43,624 nucleotides of DNA, taken from positions 1 to 43,624 of the IMG/VR virus record IMGVR_UViG_3300025687_000089. One strand, 5' to 3'. The stretch comes from a virus. Shown here piece by piece: positions 22,594-31,606 of this stretch (the stretch's first letter is position 1; every line of letters begins with the position of its first letter). The translations under genes and the position numbers were made by a program. A model generated the notes under the pieces. It was not told where the DNA came from and did no database searches. It worked only from the letters and a program-made list of their open reading frames with translations.

Positions 22594-24834
22594 ATGACAC
22601 TAGGCAAAGCAATCGCAGAAGCAATCGCTGGAGGTATCGCAGGGTACGCTACGGTTGCGACCAATAAGGATTTCCTCAGCCCTCTCATGTCAGGGATGCA
22701 GCAGCGCCAGGACCGTGAGGCGCGAGCGAATGAGAAGGCGGGTGATCGGGCCTTCGCCGCAGAGCAGGGGGCCCTAGAGCGTCAAGCCCGCGTTGATAGT
22801 CAACAGAGTCAGCAAGAGTTCCAGGCCCGCCTCCAGTTCGCAGAGCAGCAAGCTGTCCTAATGGGCGACTTCGGGGGTTATGGTAAGGTGTTGGCTGAAC
22901 TCGGCGTCGACGAAACTACGGCCGTGGCAAGCATGGCCGCAGCCGGTGGGCAGTTCGCTGAGAAGGCCGACGCCAAGGCCCGCGATGCCTGGCAGGCGAA
23001 CTCGGGGGCGACGCTGAGGGCCATCGAAAAAGAGGTTGCCACCAGTCCAACGAATGCACTTAACCAGATCCAGATAGCGCAGGGTAACCTACAGCGCCAG
23101 ATCGAATCTGCGATGGGGGCTGCCAGCACTGATAGCACTAAGGGCATCATCGCCGCAGAGGGGCGGGCTGCGTATGCCCAACTCGGTATGCTCCAAGAGC
23201 AAGCCGAGACTGCCGTGCTGTCGCTACAGTTCCAGACTGGGGAGTTCTCAGGTATCGCAGAGGATGATGTACCCCGTCAGCGGGTGCAGCGGGCTATGTC
23301 TGATGCAGGGTTCGGCCCTGATAGTGCCGCCAACTCTAGCTACAACGCAGTCGCGTCGATCAGGGGGCAACTCGGTAACCTAGCCAACGTCAGCCTAGAC
23401 GATGTGCGCGACCCAGGTATCCGCTCGATCCTGTCGCGGTTCCAGGACCAGGAGAACCCACCGCCAGGTACCTTGATCGGACTTGCAGGACAGGACCCGA
23501 AGGTGGCCGCCGATGTGCTGCGCGATCTTCAGGGTATCACCCAGGAGCAGCTTAGTGTTGAGGCGCAGCAGTTAGGGCGCCTGAACTCTAGGCGCGACTT
23601 CGATGCCCGACTCAAGGTAGGGTTAGAATCCGCAGCTAAGTTTGCGGGAGGCGGTGTGGATTTTGCGCTGCCTGAATCCGCCTTCATACAACAAGAGGAC
23701 GGCACTATGCGCCTCAGTGCTGAAGGTGCCGACAAGCTGGCCTCCATGTTCAGGGGACAGTTCCCCGGTGACGAGCAAGGTACGATGGCTGCACTAGAGG
23801 CCGTCGATGACTTCACCGAGTCAGCAGGGCTCACCCCTGAAGCCACTGACAGTGTTAGCCAGCTCATCGCCAAGGACCATAAGCAGCTTAAGGAAACCTA
23901 CCTCAACCTACAGGACCCGGCCGAACAGATCGCCAAGTCTGTAGAACGGGACTTCAACCGTATCCCACCTGAGGTTGCTGCCGCCCTGCGTAGTGACATC
24001 TCGAGTATGGGCACTAATGAGGCTCGCGAGTACTTGCGGGCACGGGGCATCTTCCGCAAGAAAGACCTAGACCTGATTAAATCAGGGGGTCAGATATACG
24101 GTCGCGACTTGGCCCGGGCAGTCATCCCTACAGGTGAGGCTGTTGAGGGACAACTCGCGTCCATCCAGAATGCACTGTTCATTGCCGAAACCGCCGGCGA
24201 CGTGGCCAGGGTCGACGCCCTTACTGCTAAGAAGCAACAGTTAGTCGCACTCCGCGACCCAAAGGCCTCCTCAGTGGCGAACCAGATCGAGAACACGCTT
24301 TTCGACATTACTAGGGCTGTAGCGACAGACGACCTCGATGGTCTCTACGACAGTATTACCTTAGACCTACGCACTAAGGGACTCCAAGTAACCTTCGAGG
24401 GTTCCGACGAAGATGCTAAAAAACAGTTCAAGGCCAAAGTGAAAACAGGTAGCACGGAGGGTGCCCGAATCGCCAACGCTATCGAGTGGATCGACAATAA
24501 GCAACTATTCCGACTCGGCTCTAGTGGTCAACCGACCACGGCCGCCGAACAGGAGTTTAGTAACTACCTAACGGCGGTGCGCCACGACTACGCAGCCTTG
24601 ATTGACGATACACTCGCAGACCTCGACCTAGACATGCGCTTCACTGATGACAGTGGTGCATTAGGATGGCTAGGTCTCGACGGATTCTTCACCTCCTATG
24701 AAACCCGGCCTAGTGCTGTAGCACTCCGTTACCTAACTTCAGGGCCAGCAGACTACGGTGAGTTCACGGCCGCCACGGTAGAGGGGCGTGTCGAAGAATA
24801 CCAACGCCTCCAGCGGTACCGCACTAAGCGATGA
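22594..24834 (+). CDS. Internal virion protein, medium (T7 gp15-like position)
   Basis: 746 residues, overwhelmingly helical and rich in Gln, Ala and Glu. An N-terminal hydrophobic stretch (IAEAIAGGIAGYATVA) is followed by a long charged coil (QQRQDREARANEKAGDRAFAAEQGALERQARVD; written in parts, about residues 36-75). No catalytic motif is seen. Its place between the 267- and 1479-residue proteins matches the second ejection protein of podoviruses. The stop overlaps the next start as ATGA. Confidence 0.68.
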   Translation: MTLGKAIAEAIAGGIAGYATVATNKDFLSPLMSGMQQRQDREARANEKAGDRAFAAEQGALERQARVDSQQSQQEFQARLQFAEQQAVLMGDFGGYGKVLAELGVDETTAVASMAAAGGQFAEKADAKARDAWQANSGATLRAIEKEVATSPTNALNQIQIAQGNLQRQIESAMGAASTDSTKGIIAAEGRAAYAQLGMLQEQAETAVLSLQFQTGEFSGIAEDDVPRQRVQRAMSDAGFGPDSAANSSYNAVASIRGQLGNLANVSLDDVRDPGIRSILSRFQDQENPPPGTLIGLAGQDPKVAADVLRDLQGITQEQLSVEAQQLGRLNSRRDFDARLKVGLESAAKFAGGGVDFALPESAFIQQEDGTMRLSAEGADKLASMFRGQFPGDEQGTMAALEAVDDFTESAGLTPEATDSVSQLIAKDHKQLKETYLNLQDPAEQIAKSVERDFNRIPPEVAAALRSDISSMGTNEAREYLRARGIFRKKDLDLIKSGGQIYGRDLARAVIPTGEAVEGQLASIQNALFIAETAGDVARVDALTAKKQQLVALRDPKASSVANQIENTLFDITRAVATDDLDGLYDSITLDLRTKGLQVTFEGSDEDAKKQFKAKVKTGSTEGARIANAIEWIDNKQLFRLGSSGQPTTAAEQEFSNYLTAVRHDYAALIDDTLADLDLDMRFTDDSGALGWLGLDGFFTSYETRPSAVALRYLTSGPADYGEFTAATVEGRVEEYQRLQRYRTKR

Positions 24835-27800
24835 CCAACCTCCTCACCCGCACCTACAACTCGACCCTTGGTGTCCCGCAACAGTTCCTCTACAGGTTCA
24901 TCCGGGCACTGAAGGACGAGGACATCGACCTGTTCAGTCGGGAAGGGATCTTAGCCCCAGAGCTACTCCCTCTGGTGGGGGTGGCCGCGAGTCACGAAAC
25001 CGACGCCACTGTTGACGAGGTGATCGGCGACCACGGTACTGCGGGCAACCTCATTGCCGACATCCTCCTTGACCCGGCCACTTACCTGACAGCGGGCGCC
25101 ACCGGTCTAGCCAAGGCCGGCAAAGCAGTCCGCGCTGGCACGATGCGGAAGGGCGGCAAGGAAATGGCTGAGGCGGGCATCGACCTCATGGCCCACAAGA
25201 CTGCGGGCGAACTACGCCAAACCATGATGGTAGCCGCGCAAGAGGGCAAGCTCACCACCAGAGCCTCGAAGCGGGCCATCAAGGAACTCGGCAAAATCGA
25301 CGCCGACACTGCTGTCCTCGACATGATGAAGTCGACGGGCAAAGAGGACCTACTCATCTCCATCCCAGGGCTCGCCCGATGGGGCGCCGAGGTCCGTGCG
25401 CCGCAAGCCATCCAGAAGCACAAGTCGTGGTTCGCCCTACAGAACAGCCTGATCTACGGTAAGGCCGTCGACACCACCAAACCGATCCTCGCCTGGATGG
25501 GCGGGAAGATCCGTGGCATGGGTGACAACGGTGAGATGCTCATGGACGGGTTGGCTGACATGGCTGGTATCCCGCAAGCCCTGAAAAAGGGCTTCGGCGG
25601 CCTCGACAGTAAGTTCCGACTGGACTCAAGGGAGTTTGGCAACGACGAGTGGTGGTCAGCCAAGTACAGGGCCCAGTATGGTAAAGCGGCGCAGAAGATC
25701 GAGCGCACTGACATCCAGCAGACGGCCAAGCGGCTGCGCGAGAAGCTGGCTGCTGGCGCCGGGTTAGAGGAGTTGCTTAAGACTCGGGGCATCCCCAAGG
25801 AACTCCGCGACGAGATCCGGGGGTGGCCTAAGAGCAAAACACGTCCTGTGGCCGTCGAGAACATGGCCGAGGAGATCCCGAAGTACCTGCGGGAGGTCCA
25901 GGACAACGGCCGTAAAGCCAAGCGCCTACTCGACAAGTCCGAGGCCACCTTCGTCCGCAAGACCAAGCAGGACTTCGGGCACTGGACAGGCGACGCCGCC
26001 TTCGAGATGGGGCAGTGGCTCCGTAAGAAAAAGCAACTCATCTTTGGTCGTGGTGAGACTGTCACGAAGTCGTGGCTGAAGGACCTACAAGACCACCACC
26101 TCGAGCGGGAGGCCAAGGGTCGTCTCATCCTAGAGCAGCAGCAGAAGCAACTGATCGCCGATGTTGAGCACTTGGCGAAGGCCACTGGTAAGACAACCGA
26201 CGATGTTAAGGCGCTCCTCAAGATCCACACCGAGGGATCGCTACACCCCCTGGACCTCGCTGCCAATATGGGCGCGATAAAGAAGGGCGGCAAGCACACC
26301 CTCGCAGCTGCACAAAACTACACTGATATCCTCGGCCGTATGCGCGGCACCATCGAGGCTTTACGCCTTCACACGGATCTGGATAAGGACTCCCTGAAGT
26401 GGCTCGATGCGCTGGACTCTCACACCCTTGAGATCCTCAGCCATAAAGGGATGCACTGGGATCGGCGCGAGATGGTCGAACTCACCGCAGAGCAGCTCGC
26501 CCCTGAGTTCCAGCAACACGCAGGTAAGCGTCTCCATGAACTGAGTGACGACGAGTTGCGCCAACTCCGTAAGTCCGAGGCCACCCTCGACCCAGATAGC
26601 CGCACGAAGATTCGCCAACTACTCGCCAGGCGCACTAGCGGCGAGGCCATCGACAGCACTAAAGGTGCGCCGGTACTTTCCCGGTTCAACGCTGATGAGG
26701 TCATCCAGAGCAAGCGCATCCAGGAACTCGACGAGGATACCCTGAAGGCGCGAATCAAGGAGACCGATGACCCTAAGTTGCGGCGTAAACTCCGCGACAC
26801 CCTGCGTCGTAAGCGTAAAGGGCTGCCGCCTAAAGCAGCCTGGCTCGACACCCCAGTACCTCACCCCCTCGGCGACAACCTGACGCCTGAGATGCAGGTA
26901 CTAGTCGACTACGAACTGGCACTGGCCGACCTCACCCAGGGCCGATTCACCTCGCTAACCCTAGAGCGCCTAGAGGCCGGAACCCAGAGCCTCGCCCGCC
27001 TCGTTCCAGAGCAAGCCAAGAAAGTGTTTGCCGGCGTCGACCCCAAAGTGCTCGACCGAGTGTTCGGCTTATCCGACGACGCCACCCGCCTCGCCCACCA
27101 AGCCAACGGGTTCTCGATGGGTGCGCCGCTGGGCTATCTCCCACGGATGCGTAACCGCCGTAGTGAGCGTAAGCTAGGGCAACTGATCGGGCGCCTCGAC
27201 GAAAACCGGACGGCCCTGAAGGGTGTCGAGTCCAACATGAAGAAACGCCTCGACAACGGGCGCAGCCTCACCTTGGACGAGATCGGCTCAGTGCTCGACG
27301 AAGTTGCCGAGGGCACCAAGGCCGGCCGTGAGCTTGCCACTGAGGTCCGCGAGTTCCTGAAGAAGGAAGGCCTGAAGCCCGGTACCTACCACCAAGACCA
27401 CCTTGACCTGATGTTCGCCCGGATGGACCGCGACTTCAACCAGGCCAACTCGGCCCGGCTGATCGACGAGGCATTCAACCATGAGGAGGCTTGGGACCTC
27501 GGCATCGCTGGTGGTCGCATCGTTGAGGTGCTCGACGGCAGTATGGAGACGATCAAACATACGGCCAAGAAGACCGCCGTGAAAGCTGGTAAGAAGGGGG
27601 TCAAGCAAACCACCAAGGCGGCCGAGACCTCAGTGCCCGCCCGCACTATCATCATCGAACGAGCTGATGGTAAGCGAATGCCTGTCGACCTTCACGAGAT
27701 GGTCGCCGAGGGTAAGTCGGTCGAACTACTCGGCACTGAGGCCGAGAGTCTTGGCAACGCCTTCGTCGCGCACCAACTCGGTGGCGCAAACCTCAACGCA

Positions 27801-29270
27801 CTCCATGAAGTCCAGGTCGGGCAGTGGGTCGTGGCAGGTGGCGACGATGTGCTCAGCATGTTCCGCAGTAATGTCGCGCCCGCCCCCTCTAAGTGGGCAG
27901 ACGCGCTGGCAGGCTATGACTTTGTGAACTTCGCCCTCAAGCGGTTCCAGACTGTGTTGCGCCCGGCCCACCACGTTGGCAACCTCATCTCTGGCATCTT
28001 CCAGAGCCAAGCCGCCGGCGCCAGCATCGGCTCGATTGCCGCCGCGCACCACGATGTCGGCCGCATGATCCTAGGGCTAGGCGAAGATGGTGCCAAGCTC
28101 AAAGGCGGTATGCTCAGGGCCACTGGGTTCAAGGGTAAGTTCTCGGCAGGCCGCCGCACTGCCGATGCCATCCTCGGCCTCGTCACAGAGCGGAAGCTAG
28201 GTGATGTCCTAGATGATGTCGGCGGCATTGTCATCGACGGGCGCGAGATGTCCCACGCGGATATCTGGGGGGCCGCTGTTGAGGATGGACTACTCACCGG
28301 CACCTTTGCCCGTGAGGAGGTCAAGATTGGCGGCCGCACGTCGACCGAGGCTGTTGAGGCCCGGGGTCGCCTGGAGGCCCTGCGCTACAAGGACGACAAG
28401 ACTTGGCGCGAGGGTGTCAGTGATATCTGGAAGGACCTTGAGGGGACCACCCAGATCCCCGAGATCACGGCCCGTATGTCGACGGTCTATGCGCTGCTCT
28501 ACGACGGGCACTCGATCCCTGACGCCCTACAGTTGGCGAAGCGGGCGCACGTCGATTACAGCAAACTAGGTATCGGCGAGCGCCAGATCCTCAAGCGCCT
28601 GATCCCTTACTACACCTTCGGTCGCAACTACATCCCGTTTGCCCTAGAGAAGATGGCCCGCAGCCCGCGCCTCATCAAGGGCTGGCAGTCGGCTGTCGAG
28701 CAATCAGGACTCATGGGCGTCGACTCCAACGGCAAGGTCGTCTTCGAGAAGGACAAGTTCCAGGCCGACCTCGGCCGCATGAACGCAAACATCGACGCAC
28801 TGATGTCGGTCATGGGCGTTGCAGAGCATTTGCTCCCAGGGTCCATCGCCACCGTCAAGGGTGTCCAGTCCGTTGAGTCGCCTCCGTTCATGGCGGTCGG
28901 TGGTGGTGGCGCCGCAGGACTCGTGAAGGAGTCCATCGGTGAAGACGGCTTCGAGGCCGACAGTTTCGGTAAGGCCCTGATGGATGCCACCTTCGTTGGC
29001 CGCATGTTTGAGAGCCTCTATGAGACCACGACAGAGGCCGACCTCAACCCGGTAAACGACTTCCTCACGAGTATGGTTCTCCCTGCTCGAGTCAACAACG
29101 ACCCTAACCGCTCGCGTCAGTTCCAGGCCAACATGGCCCGCCGCGCACTGCGCCGCATCGAGCTGTCCCTGAAGGAAGCCAAGTCGCCGCAAGAGGCGCA
29201 AGGTTTGCTCCAGGAGGCGAACGACATCCGCCAGGCGCTGCTCACAGTGCAGAAGGACTTCAGTAACTAA
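24831..29270 (+). CDS. Large internal virion (ejection) protein (T7 gp16-like position)
   Basis: 1479 residues, the second-largest gene. Near the N-terminus DILLDPATYLTAG resembles a phrase shared by very large podovirus internal proteins. The body is helical and basic/acidic alternating. A Lys-rich stretch (HTAKKTAVKAGKKGVKQTTK, about 907-926) could bind DNA, and near the end PYYTFGRNYIPFALEKM resembles a segment of large phage virion proteins. No lytic transglycosylase motif was recognised, although T7 gp16 has one at its N-terminus. It is likely packed in the head and ejected with DNA. Start overlaps the upstream stop (ATGA). Confidence 0.68.
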   Translation: MTNLLTRTYNSTLGVPQQFLYRFIRALKDEDIDLFSREGILAPELLPLVGVAASHETDATVDEVIGDHGTAGNLIADILLDPATYLTAGATGLAKAGKAVRAGTMRKGGKEMAEAGIDLMAHKTAGELRQTMMVAAQEGKLTTRASKRAIKELGKIDADTAVLDMMKSTGKEDLLISIPGLARWGAEVRAPQAIQKHKSWFALQNSLIYGKAVDTTKPILAWMGGKIRGMGDNGEMLMDGLADMAGIPQALKKGFGGLDSKFRLDSREFGNDEWWSAKYRAQYGKAAQKIERTDIQQTAKRLREKLAAGAGLEELLKTRGIPKELRDEIRGWPKSKTRPVAVENMAEEIPKYLREVQDNGRKAKRLLDKSEATFVRKTKQDFGHWTGDAAFEMGQWLRKKKQLIFGRGETVTKSWLKDLQDHHLEREAKGRLILEQQQKQLIADVEHLAKATGKTTDDVKALLKIHTEGSLHPLDLAANMGAIKKGGKHTLAAAQNYTDILGRMRGTIEALRLHTDLDKDSLKWLDALDSHTLEILSHKGMHWDRREMVELTAEQLAPEFQQHAGKRLHELSDDELRQLRKSEATLDPDSRTKIRQLLARRTSGEAIDSTKGAPVLSRFNADEVIQSKRIQELDEDTLKARIKETDDPKLRRKLRDTLRRKRKGLPPKAAWLDTPVPHPLGDNLTPEMQVLVDYELALADLTQGRFTSLTLERLEAGTQSLARLVPEQAKKVFAGVDPKVLDRVFGLSDDATRLAHQANGFSMGAPLGYLPRMRNRRSERKLGQLIGRLDENRTALKGVESNMKKRLDNGRSLTLDEIGSVLDEVAEGTKAGRELATEVREFLKKEGLKPGTYHQDHLDLMFARMDRDFNQANSARLIDEAFNHEEAWDLGIAGGRIVEVLDGSMETIKHTAKKTAVKAGKKGVKQTTKAAETSVPARTIIIERADGKRMPVDLHEMVAEGKSVELLGTEAESLGNAFVAHQLGGANLNALHEVQVGQWVVAGGDDVLSMFRSNVAPAPSKWADALAGYDFVNFALKRFQTVLRPAHHVGNLISGIFQSQAAGASIGSIAAAHHDVGRMILGLGEDGAKLKGGMLRATGFKGKFSAGRRTADAILGLVTERKLGDVLDDVGGIVIDGREMSHADIWGAAVEDGLLTGTFAREEVKIGGRTSTEAVEARGRLEALRYKDDKTWREGVSDIWKDLEGTTQIPEITARMSTVYALLYDGHSIPDALQLAKRAHVDYSKLGIGERQILKRLIPYYTFGRNYIPFALEKMARSPRLIKGWQSAVEQSGLMGVDSNGKVVFEKDKFQADLGRMNANIDALMSVMGVAEHLLPGSIATVKGVQSVESPPFMAVGGGGAAGLVKESIGEDGFEADSFGKALMDATFVGRMFESLYETTTEADLNPVNDFLTSMVLPARVNNDPNRSRQFQANMARRALRRIELSLKEAKSPQEAQGLLQEANDIRQALLTVQKDFSN

Positions 29271-29272
29271 CC

Positions 29273-29509
29273 ATGAAAACCGACCAAAAACTCGGCCTCA
29301 CTGAGGGCCTCCTCGCCCTCGTCTGCGCCCTCCTCGTGTGGCAGACGCAGCTACTTCTAGAGCTATCCAAAGAAGTCGCCATGCTAAAGGTCCACGACGA
29401 AGACCAAGACCGACGTATCGAAGACCTCGAGGACACTTATGAGTCGACTTTTGCTTATCCTCCTGATCTGCGCCGTCTCGGCTCAGACATTCCTAGTGCT
29501 AAGTCTTAG
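29273..29509 (+). CDS. Small membrane protein with coiled coil (candidate holin or inner spanin)
   Basis: 78 residues with an N-terminal hydrophobic helix (LTEGLLALVCALLVWQTQLLLEL) followed by a charged helix with heptad character (VAMLKVHDEDQDRRIEDLEDTYE). One inner-membrane span plus periplasmic coil is the layout of inner spanins, and a single span could also suit a small holin. The next gene starts inside it (71-bp overlap, different frame), as happens with spanin pairs. Follows the largest internal virion gene by two bases. Confidence 0.6.
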   Translation: MKTDQKLGLTEGLLALVCALLVWQTQLLLELSKEVAMLKVHDEDQDRRIEDLEDTYESTFAYPPDLRRLGSDIPSAKS

Positions 29510-29717
29510 GGACGCACTAGTAGCCCAGCAAACCCGCCCCGTCGAAGCCATGCTCGAAACACCTATCACCGCCACCAAAAACGGCAACCAGATCACCACG
29601 ACGGTGACCACCTACCAGCACGAAGGAGAAACCGATGAAGAACACGCCATCCGCCACCTCGCCAAAGTCGACGCGTATATCGCTGCTCTCGTTGCTGCTG
29701 GTTGGACTATCGTGTAG
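29439..29717 (+). CDS. Small exported or membrane protein, overlapping neighbours (candidate lysis protein)
   Basis: 92 residues, ATG 29439 behind GAGGA. The N-terminus (MSRLLLILLICAVSAQTFLVLSL) is a signal peptide or membrane anchor. The remainder is soluble and Thr-rich (ITATKNGNQITTTVTTYQHEGE) with a C-terminal helix. It overlaps the preceding gene by 71 bp and the following one by 83 bp in different frames. Both starts have good ribosome-binding sites, so the overlaps look genuine. Probably part of the lysis cassette. Confidence 0.6.
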   Translation: MSRLLLILLICAVSAQTFLVLSLRDALVAQQTRPVEAMLETPITATKNGNQITTTVTTYQHEGETDEEHAIRHLAKVDAYIAALVAAGWTIV

Positions 29718-29994
29718 CCTACTGCCCGGAGGCTCTGACGTGGAAAAGTCGCCGGGCGACGCGACGGCGGGCTTAGCCACGACAGCCCTCGAGACGGCGC
29801 CCGCAGTGATCGACTCGGTGACAGGCTTGATTTCGACCGTCGCCCTGAGCCTGATCCTGCTGTCGTTGGCCTTCCGCCGCAGTCGCCAGGCCATCGCGGG
29901 GATGTTGACGGCCCTGGCGGACGCGCTCACCTACCGGATCAACAACTGGAAGATCAAGAAAACCCCCGTAGAACCAGCCGATGGACCAGAATAA
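29635..29994 (+). CDS. Membrane protein with lipoprotein-like signal (candidate outer spanin or holin)
   Basis: 119 residues from ATG 29635, preceded by GAAGGAGAAACCG. The first 30 residues form a signal-like stretch (ISLLSLLLVGLSCSLLPGG) with a Cys at about residue 27, near but not matching the canonical lipobox. A second hydrophobic helix (LISTVALSLILLSLAF) lies at about 63-79, followed by a basic tail. Lipoprotein signal suggests outer spanin, two hydrophobic segments suggest holin; the sequence does not decide. Overlaps the next gene by 14 bp. Confidence 0.55.
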   Translation: MKNTPSATSPKSTRISLLSLLLVGLSCSLLPGGSDVEKSPGDATAGLATTALETAPAVIDSVTGLISTVALSLILLSLAFRRSRQAIAGMLTALADALTYRINNWKIKKTPVEPADGPE

Positions 29995-30121
29995 CACTGT
30001 TAACTTCGGCCCTCTCGTGTATAGTGTGGCTGGTGGTTCGGGCCTCTACTCGGAGGTCACGGCCATCATCGAAGCACTAGAGGAACGCTACCTTGAAACT
30101 TCCCGACCAGCCATTCTATGA
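29981..30121 (+). CDS. Hypothetical 46-aa protein
   Basis: Reads MDQNNTVNFGPLVYSVAGG... and ends in a helix (EVTAIIEALEERYLE). It starts within the end of the upstream gene and ends after the start of the next. No recognised family and no strong Shine-Dalgarno site, but it fills the only open frame between its neighbours and shows the dense overlap seen throughout. Moderate support only. Confidence 0.45.
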   Translation: MDQNNTVNFGPLVYSVAGGSGLYSEVTAIIEALEERYLETSRPAIL

Positions 30122-30293
30122 GATCCTCCTGGACCTCTGCGTCGAGAATGGCCCACTGCTCATGGACCTCTGCGAGTGTCGCCAGTGCGGCGCCACGGAG
30201 TTCCACATCACGCCCCAGCGTTGGGGATTCGAGGGAGCCCACTGCATTGCGTGTGGGTTGCCCGGCCTAGACCAGATTGAGGTTTACCCGTGA
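30093..30293 (+). CDS. 66-aa zinc-ribbon protein
   Basis: Starts at TTG 30093 (MKLPDQPFYEILLDLCVENG) with GAGGA eight bases upstream. It has CRQC near residue 29 and CIAC near residue 51, the spacing of a zinc ribbon. Sits at the end of the late cluster, overlapping both neighbours (GTGA at its end). Role unknown. Confidence 0.6.
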   Translation: MKLPDQPFYEILLDLCVENGPLLMDLCECRQCGATEFHITPQRWGFEGAHCIACGLPGLDQIEVYP

Positions 30294-30406
30294 ACTGCCT
30301 CTGTTGTAACGCGCCCGTGCCTGTCGGCAATAAGTCGGCCTGCTCGACTGACCCCTGTAAATCCTGTGGGTACCCGAGGCCCCTTGGAGACTGCTCTGAC
30401 GTTTGA
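30290..30406 (+). CDS. 38-aa cysteine-rich microprotein
   Basis: Starts at GTG 30290 overlapping the upstream TGA (GTGA). With eight cysteines in 38 residues (CLCC near the start, then C..., CKSC, and a final C), it resembles a compact two-metal zinc module. It is the third Cys-rich miniature gene within a few kilobases of the end of the late operon. Function unknown. Confidence 0.5.
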   Translation: MNCLCCNAPVPVGNKSACSTDPCKSCGYPRPLGDCSDV

Positions 30407-30485
30407 AAACGGCATTCTACTGCATCATCACGTTTAGCTCTGACAATGCTTTATACCACAGCGTCCCCCATCAGGTGCTAACCGC

Positions 30486-31217
30486 GTGAAAACTCTCGTA
30501 CTGAACGATGTCCACGTCCCCGCCCAGAGCCCTAAGTGGCAGCGCAAAGTCGGCGAGTTCCTTAACAAGGAGAAGCCTAAGAGCATCATCCTCGCGGGGG
30601 ATATCGCCGATGTCCACGCTTTGTCGACCCATGGTAAAGCCCAAGCCAAAGGTAAGAACTACGAATGGCTCTTCCATAAGGAGTTAGAAGGGTGCACCAG
30701 GTTCTTCGAGTGGTTGAGGGAGTTAGCCCCTACTGCTGACTTGCAGTACATCCAGGGCAACCATGAACAACGCCTGGAAAAGTACATCGCAACCAGAGCG
30801 CCCTTAATGTCCATCGCCGAGTTCGGCCGATGGGACAGGATCTTGGGACTCGAGGACCACAACATCAGGGTTCCCCGCAAGGACGTGTTCGTCGGCTGCG
30901 GCCAGGGCCAGCGGTGTCTGATCCGACATGGTCACGAGGGCCGGCCAGGGCTCTCCAAGTTTGCAGGCGGCACTGCGTTGAAAATCGCCGAGAACCAGGG
31001 CGTCAACACGTTCTGCGGCCACACGCACAAGTTGGGTGTCATGGTCAGTATCGCGGGCGGTAAGCAGGTCTACGGCGCCGAGGGCGGCTACGGCGGTAAG
31101 CTGAACCACCCCTACATGGGCTACGTCAAGGGTAAGAAGTTGCCCTGGGTGCTGGCGTTTAGTTACTTCGATAGCGACAAACGCGCTAATCCTTTCCCTG
31201 AGTTCGTGAAAGTTTAA
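30486..31217 (+). CDS. Calcineurin-like metallophosphoesterase
   Basis: 243 residues carrying the dinuclear-metal motifs of the family in order: D-x-H (NDVHV, residue about 8), GD..D (LAGDIADVH, about 37), GNHE (about 91), HGH (about 145) and GHTH (about 175). Such enzymes hydrolyse phosphomono- or diesters; phage members are often compared with SbcD-type nucleases or protein phosphatases. The start is GTG 30486. A 79-bp gap precedes it, with a TTTATAC stretch near 30451 that may be a promoter -10, so it may begin a separate unit. Confidence 0.82.
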   Translation: MKTLVLNDVHVPAQSPKWQRKVGEFLNKEKPKSIILAGDIADVHALSTHGKAQAKGKNYEWLFHKELEGCTRFFEWLRELAPTADLQYIQGNHEQRLEKYIATRAPLMSIAEFGRWDRILGLEDHNIRVPRKDVFVGCGQGQRCLIRHGHEGRPGLSKFAGGTALKIAENQGVNTFCGHTHKLGVMVSIAGGKQVYGAEGGYGGKLNHPYMGYVKGKKLPWVLAFSYFDSDKRANPFPEFVKV

Positions 31218-31464
31218 CGCCGTCTATGTACACAGCATCAAACGGCCCTACAGGTTGCGTACTAATCAGTGCCGCAGCGGACTTAAAGAGTTCGCAGGTG
31301 TTGAACCAGTCAATATGACCCTGCCACAACCCCTTCGACAGCCATAACTGTACATACCCAGTGCCCGACGACATCTGCTGTGGCAACCCTAACGACGCGT
31401 TGACCACTTGATCTAGCCAAGTAGTTTCCTCCCCCTCGCAACATTCACAAGTGCAGCCTGACAT
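31186..31464 (-). CDS. Possible 92-aa protein on the opposite strand
   Basis: An open frame from ATG 31464 running leftward, ending 32 bp inside the phosphoesterase gene. The peptide looks protein-like (WLDQVVNASLGLPQQM; HIDWFNTCELFKSAAALIST) with an N-terminal cluster CTCECC. The + strand has no convincing gene in 31218-31450. Against it: it would lie alone, opposite to its neighbours on both sides, and overlap the zinc-protein gene at 31451. It could also be a longer frame starting at 31638. Tentative. Confidence 0.4.
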   Translation of the reverse strand: MSGCTCECCEGEETTWLDQVVNASLGLPQQMSSGTGYVQLWLSKGLWQGHIDWFNTCELFKSAAALISTQPVGPFDAVYIDGVKLSRTQGKD

Positions 31465-31606
31465 CCCCTGCCCCAACTGCGACGCGCCATTGCTGCCGTC
31501 GGGTGTGTGCCCTTTCGAGGGCTGCGGTGATTCGGTGCCTGATTGGCTCATTTTTCTGGATGAGGAGTACCGGGACGAACCCCTAACGGAGTTGCCAGGG
31601 CCATGA
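31451..31606 (+). CDS. 51-aa zinc-ribbon-like protein
   Basis: From GTG 31451 (MQPDIPCPNCDAPLLPSG) the frame has CPNC near residue 7 and a second pair C...C (CPFEGC) near residue 20, then an acidic tail. Its TGA overlaps the ATG of the RuvC-like gene (ATGA), the usual coupling in this genome. The lack of a clear Shine-Dalgarno site and the competing antisense frame lower confidence. Confidence 0.5.
   Translation: MQPDIPCPNCDAPLLPSGVCPFEGCGDSVPDWLIFLDEEYRDEPLTELPGP

Noticed and set aside
24831-25100. Lytic transglycosylase domain at the start of the largest internal protein, as in T7 gp16
   Set aside because: The catalytic Glu context and flanking motifs of that family are not visible; only the gene position agrees.
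25454-26299. 281-residue reading frame opposite the largest internal virion gene
   Set aside because: Antisense shadow with Ser/Arg/Pro-rich composition and no independent support.
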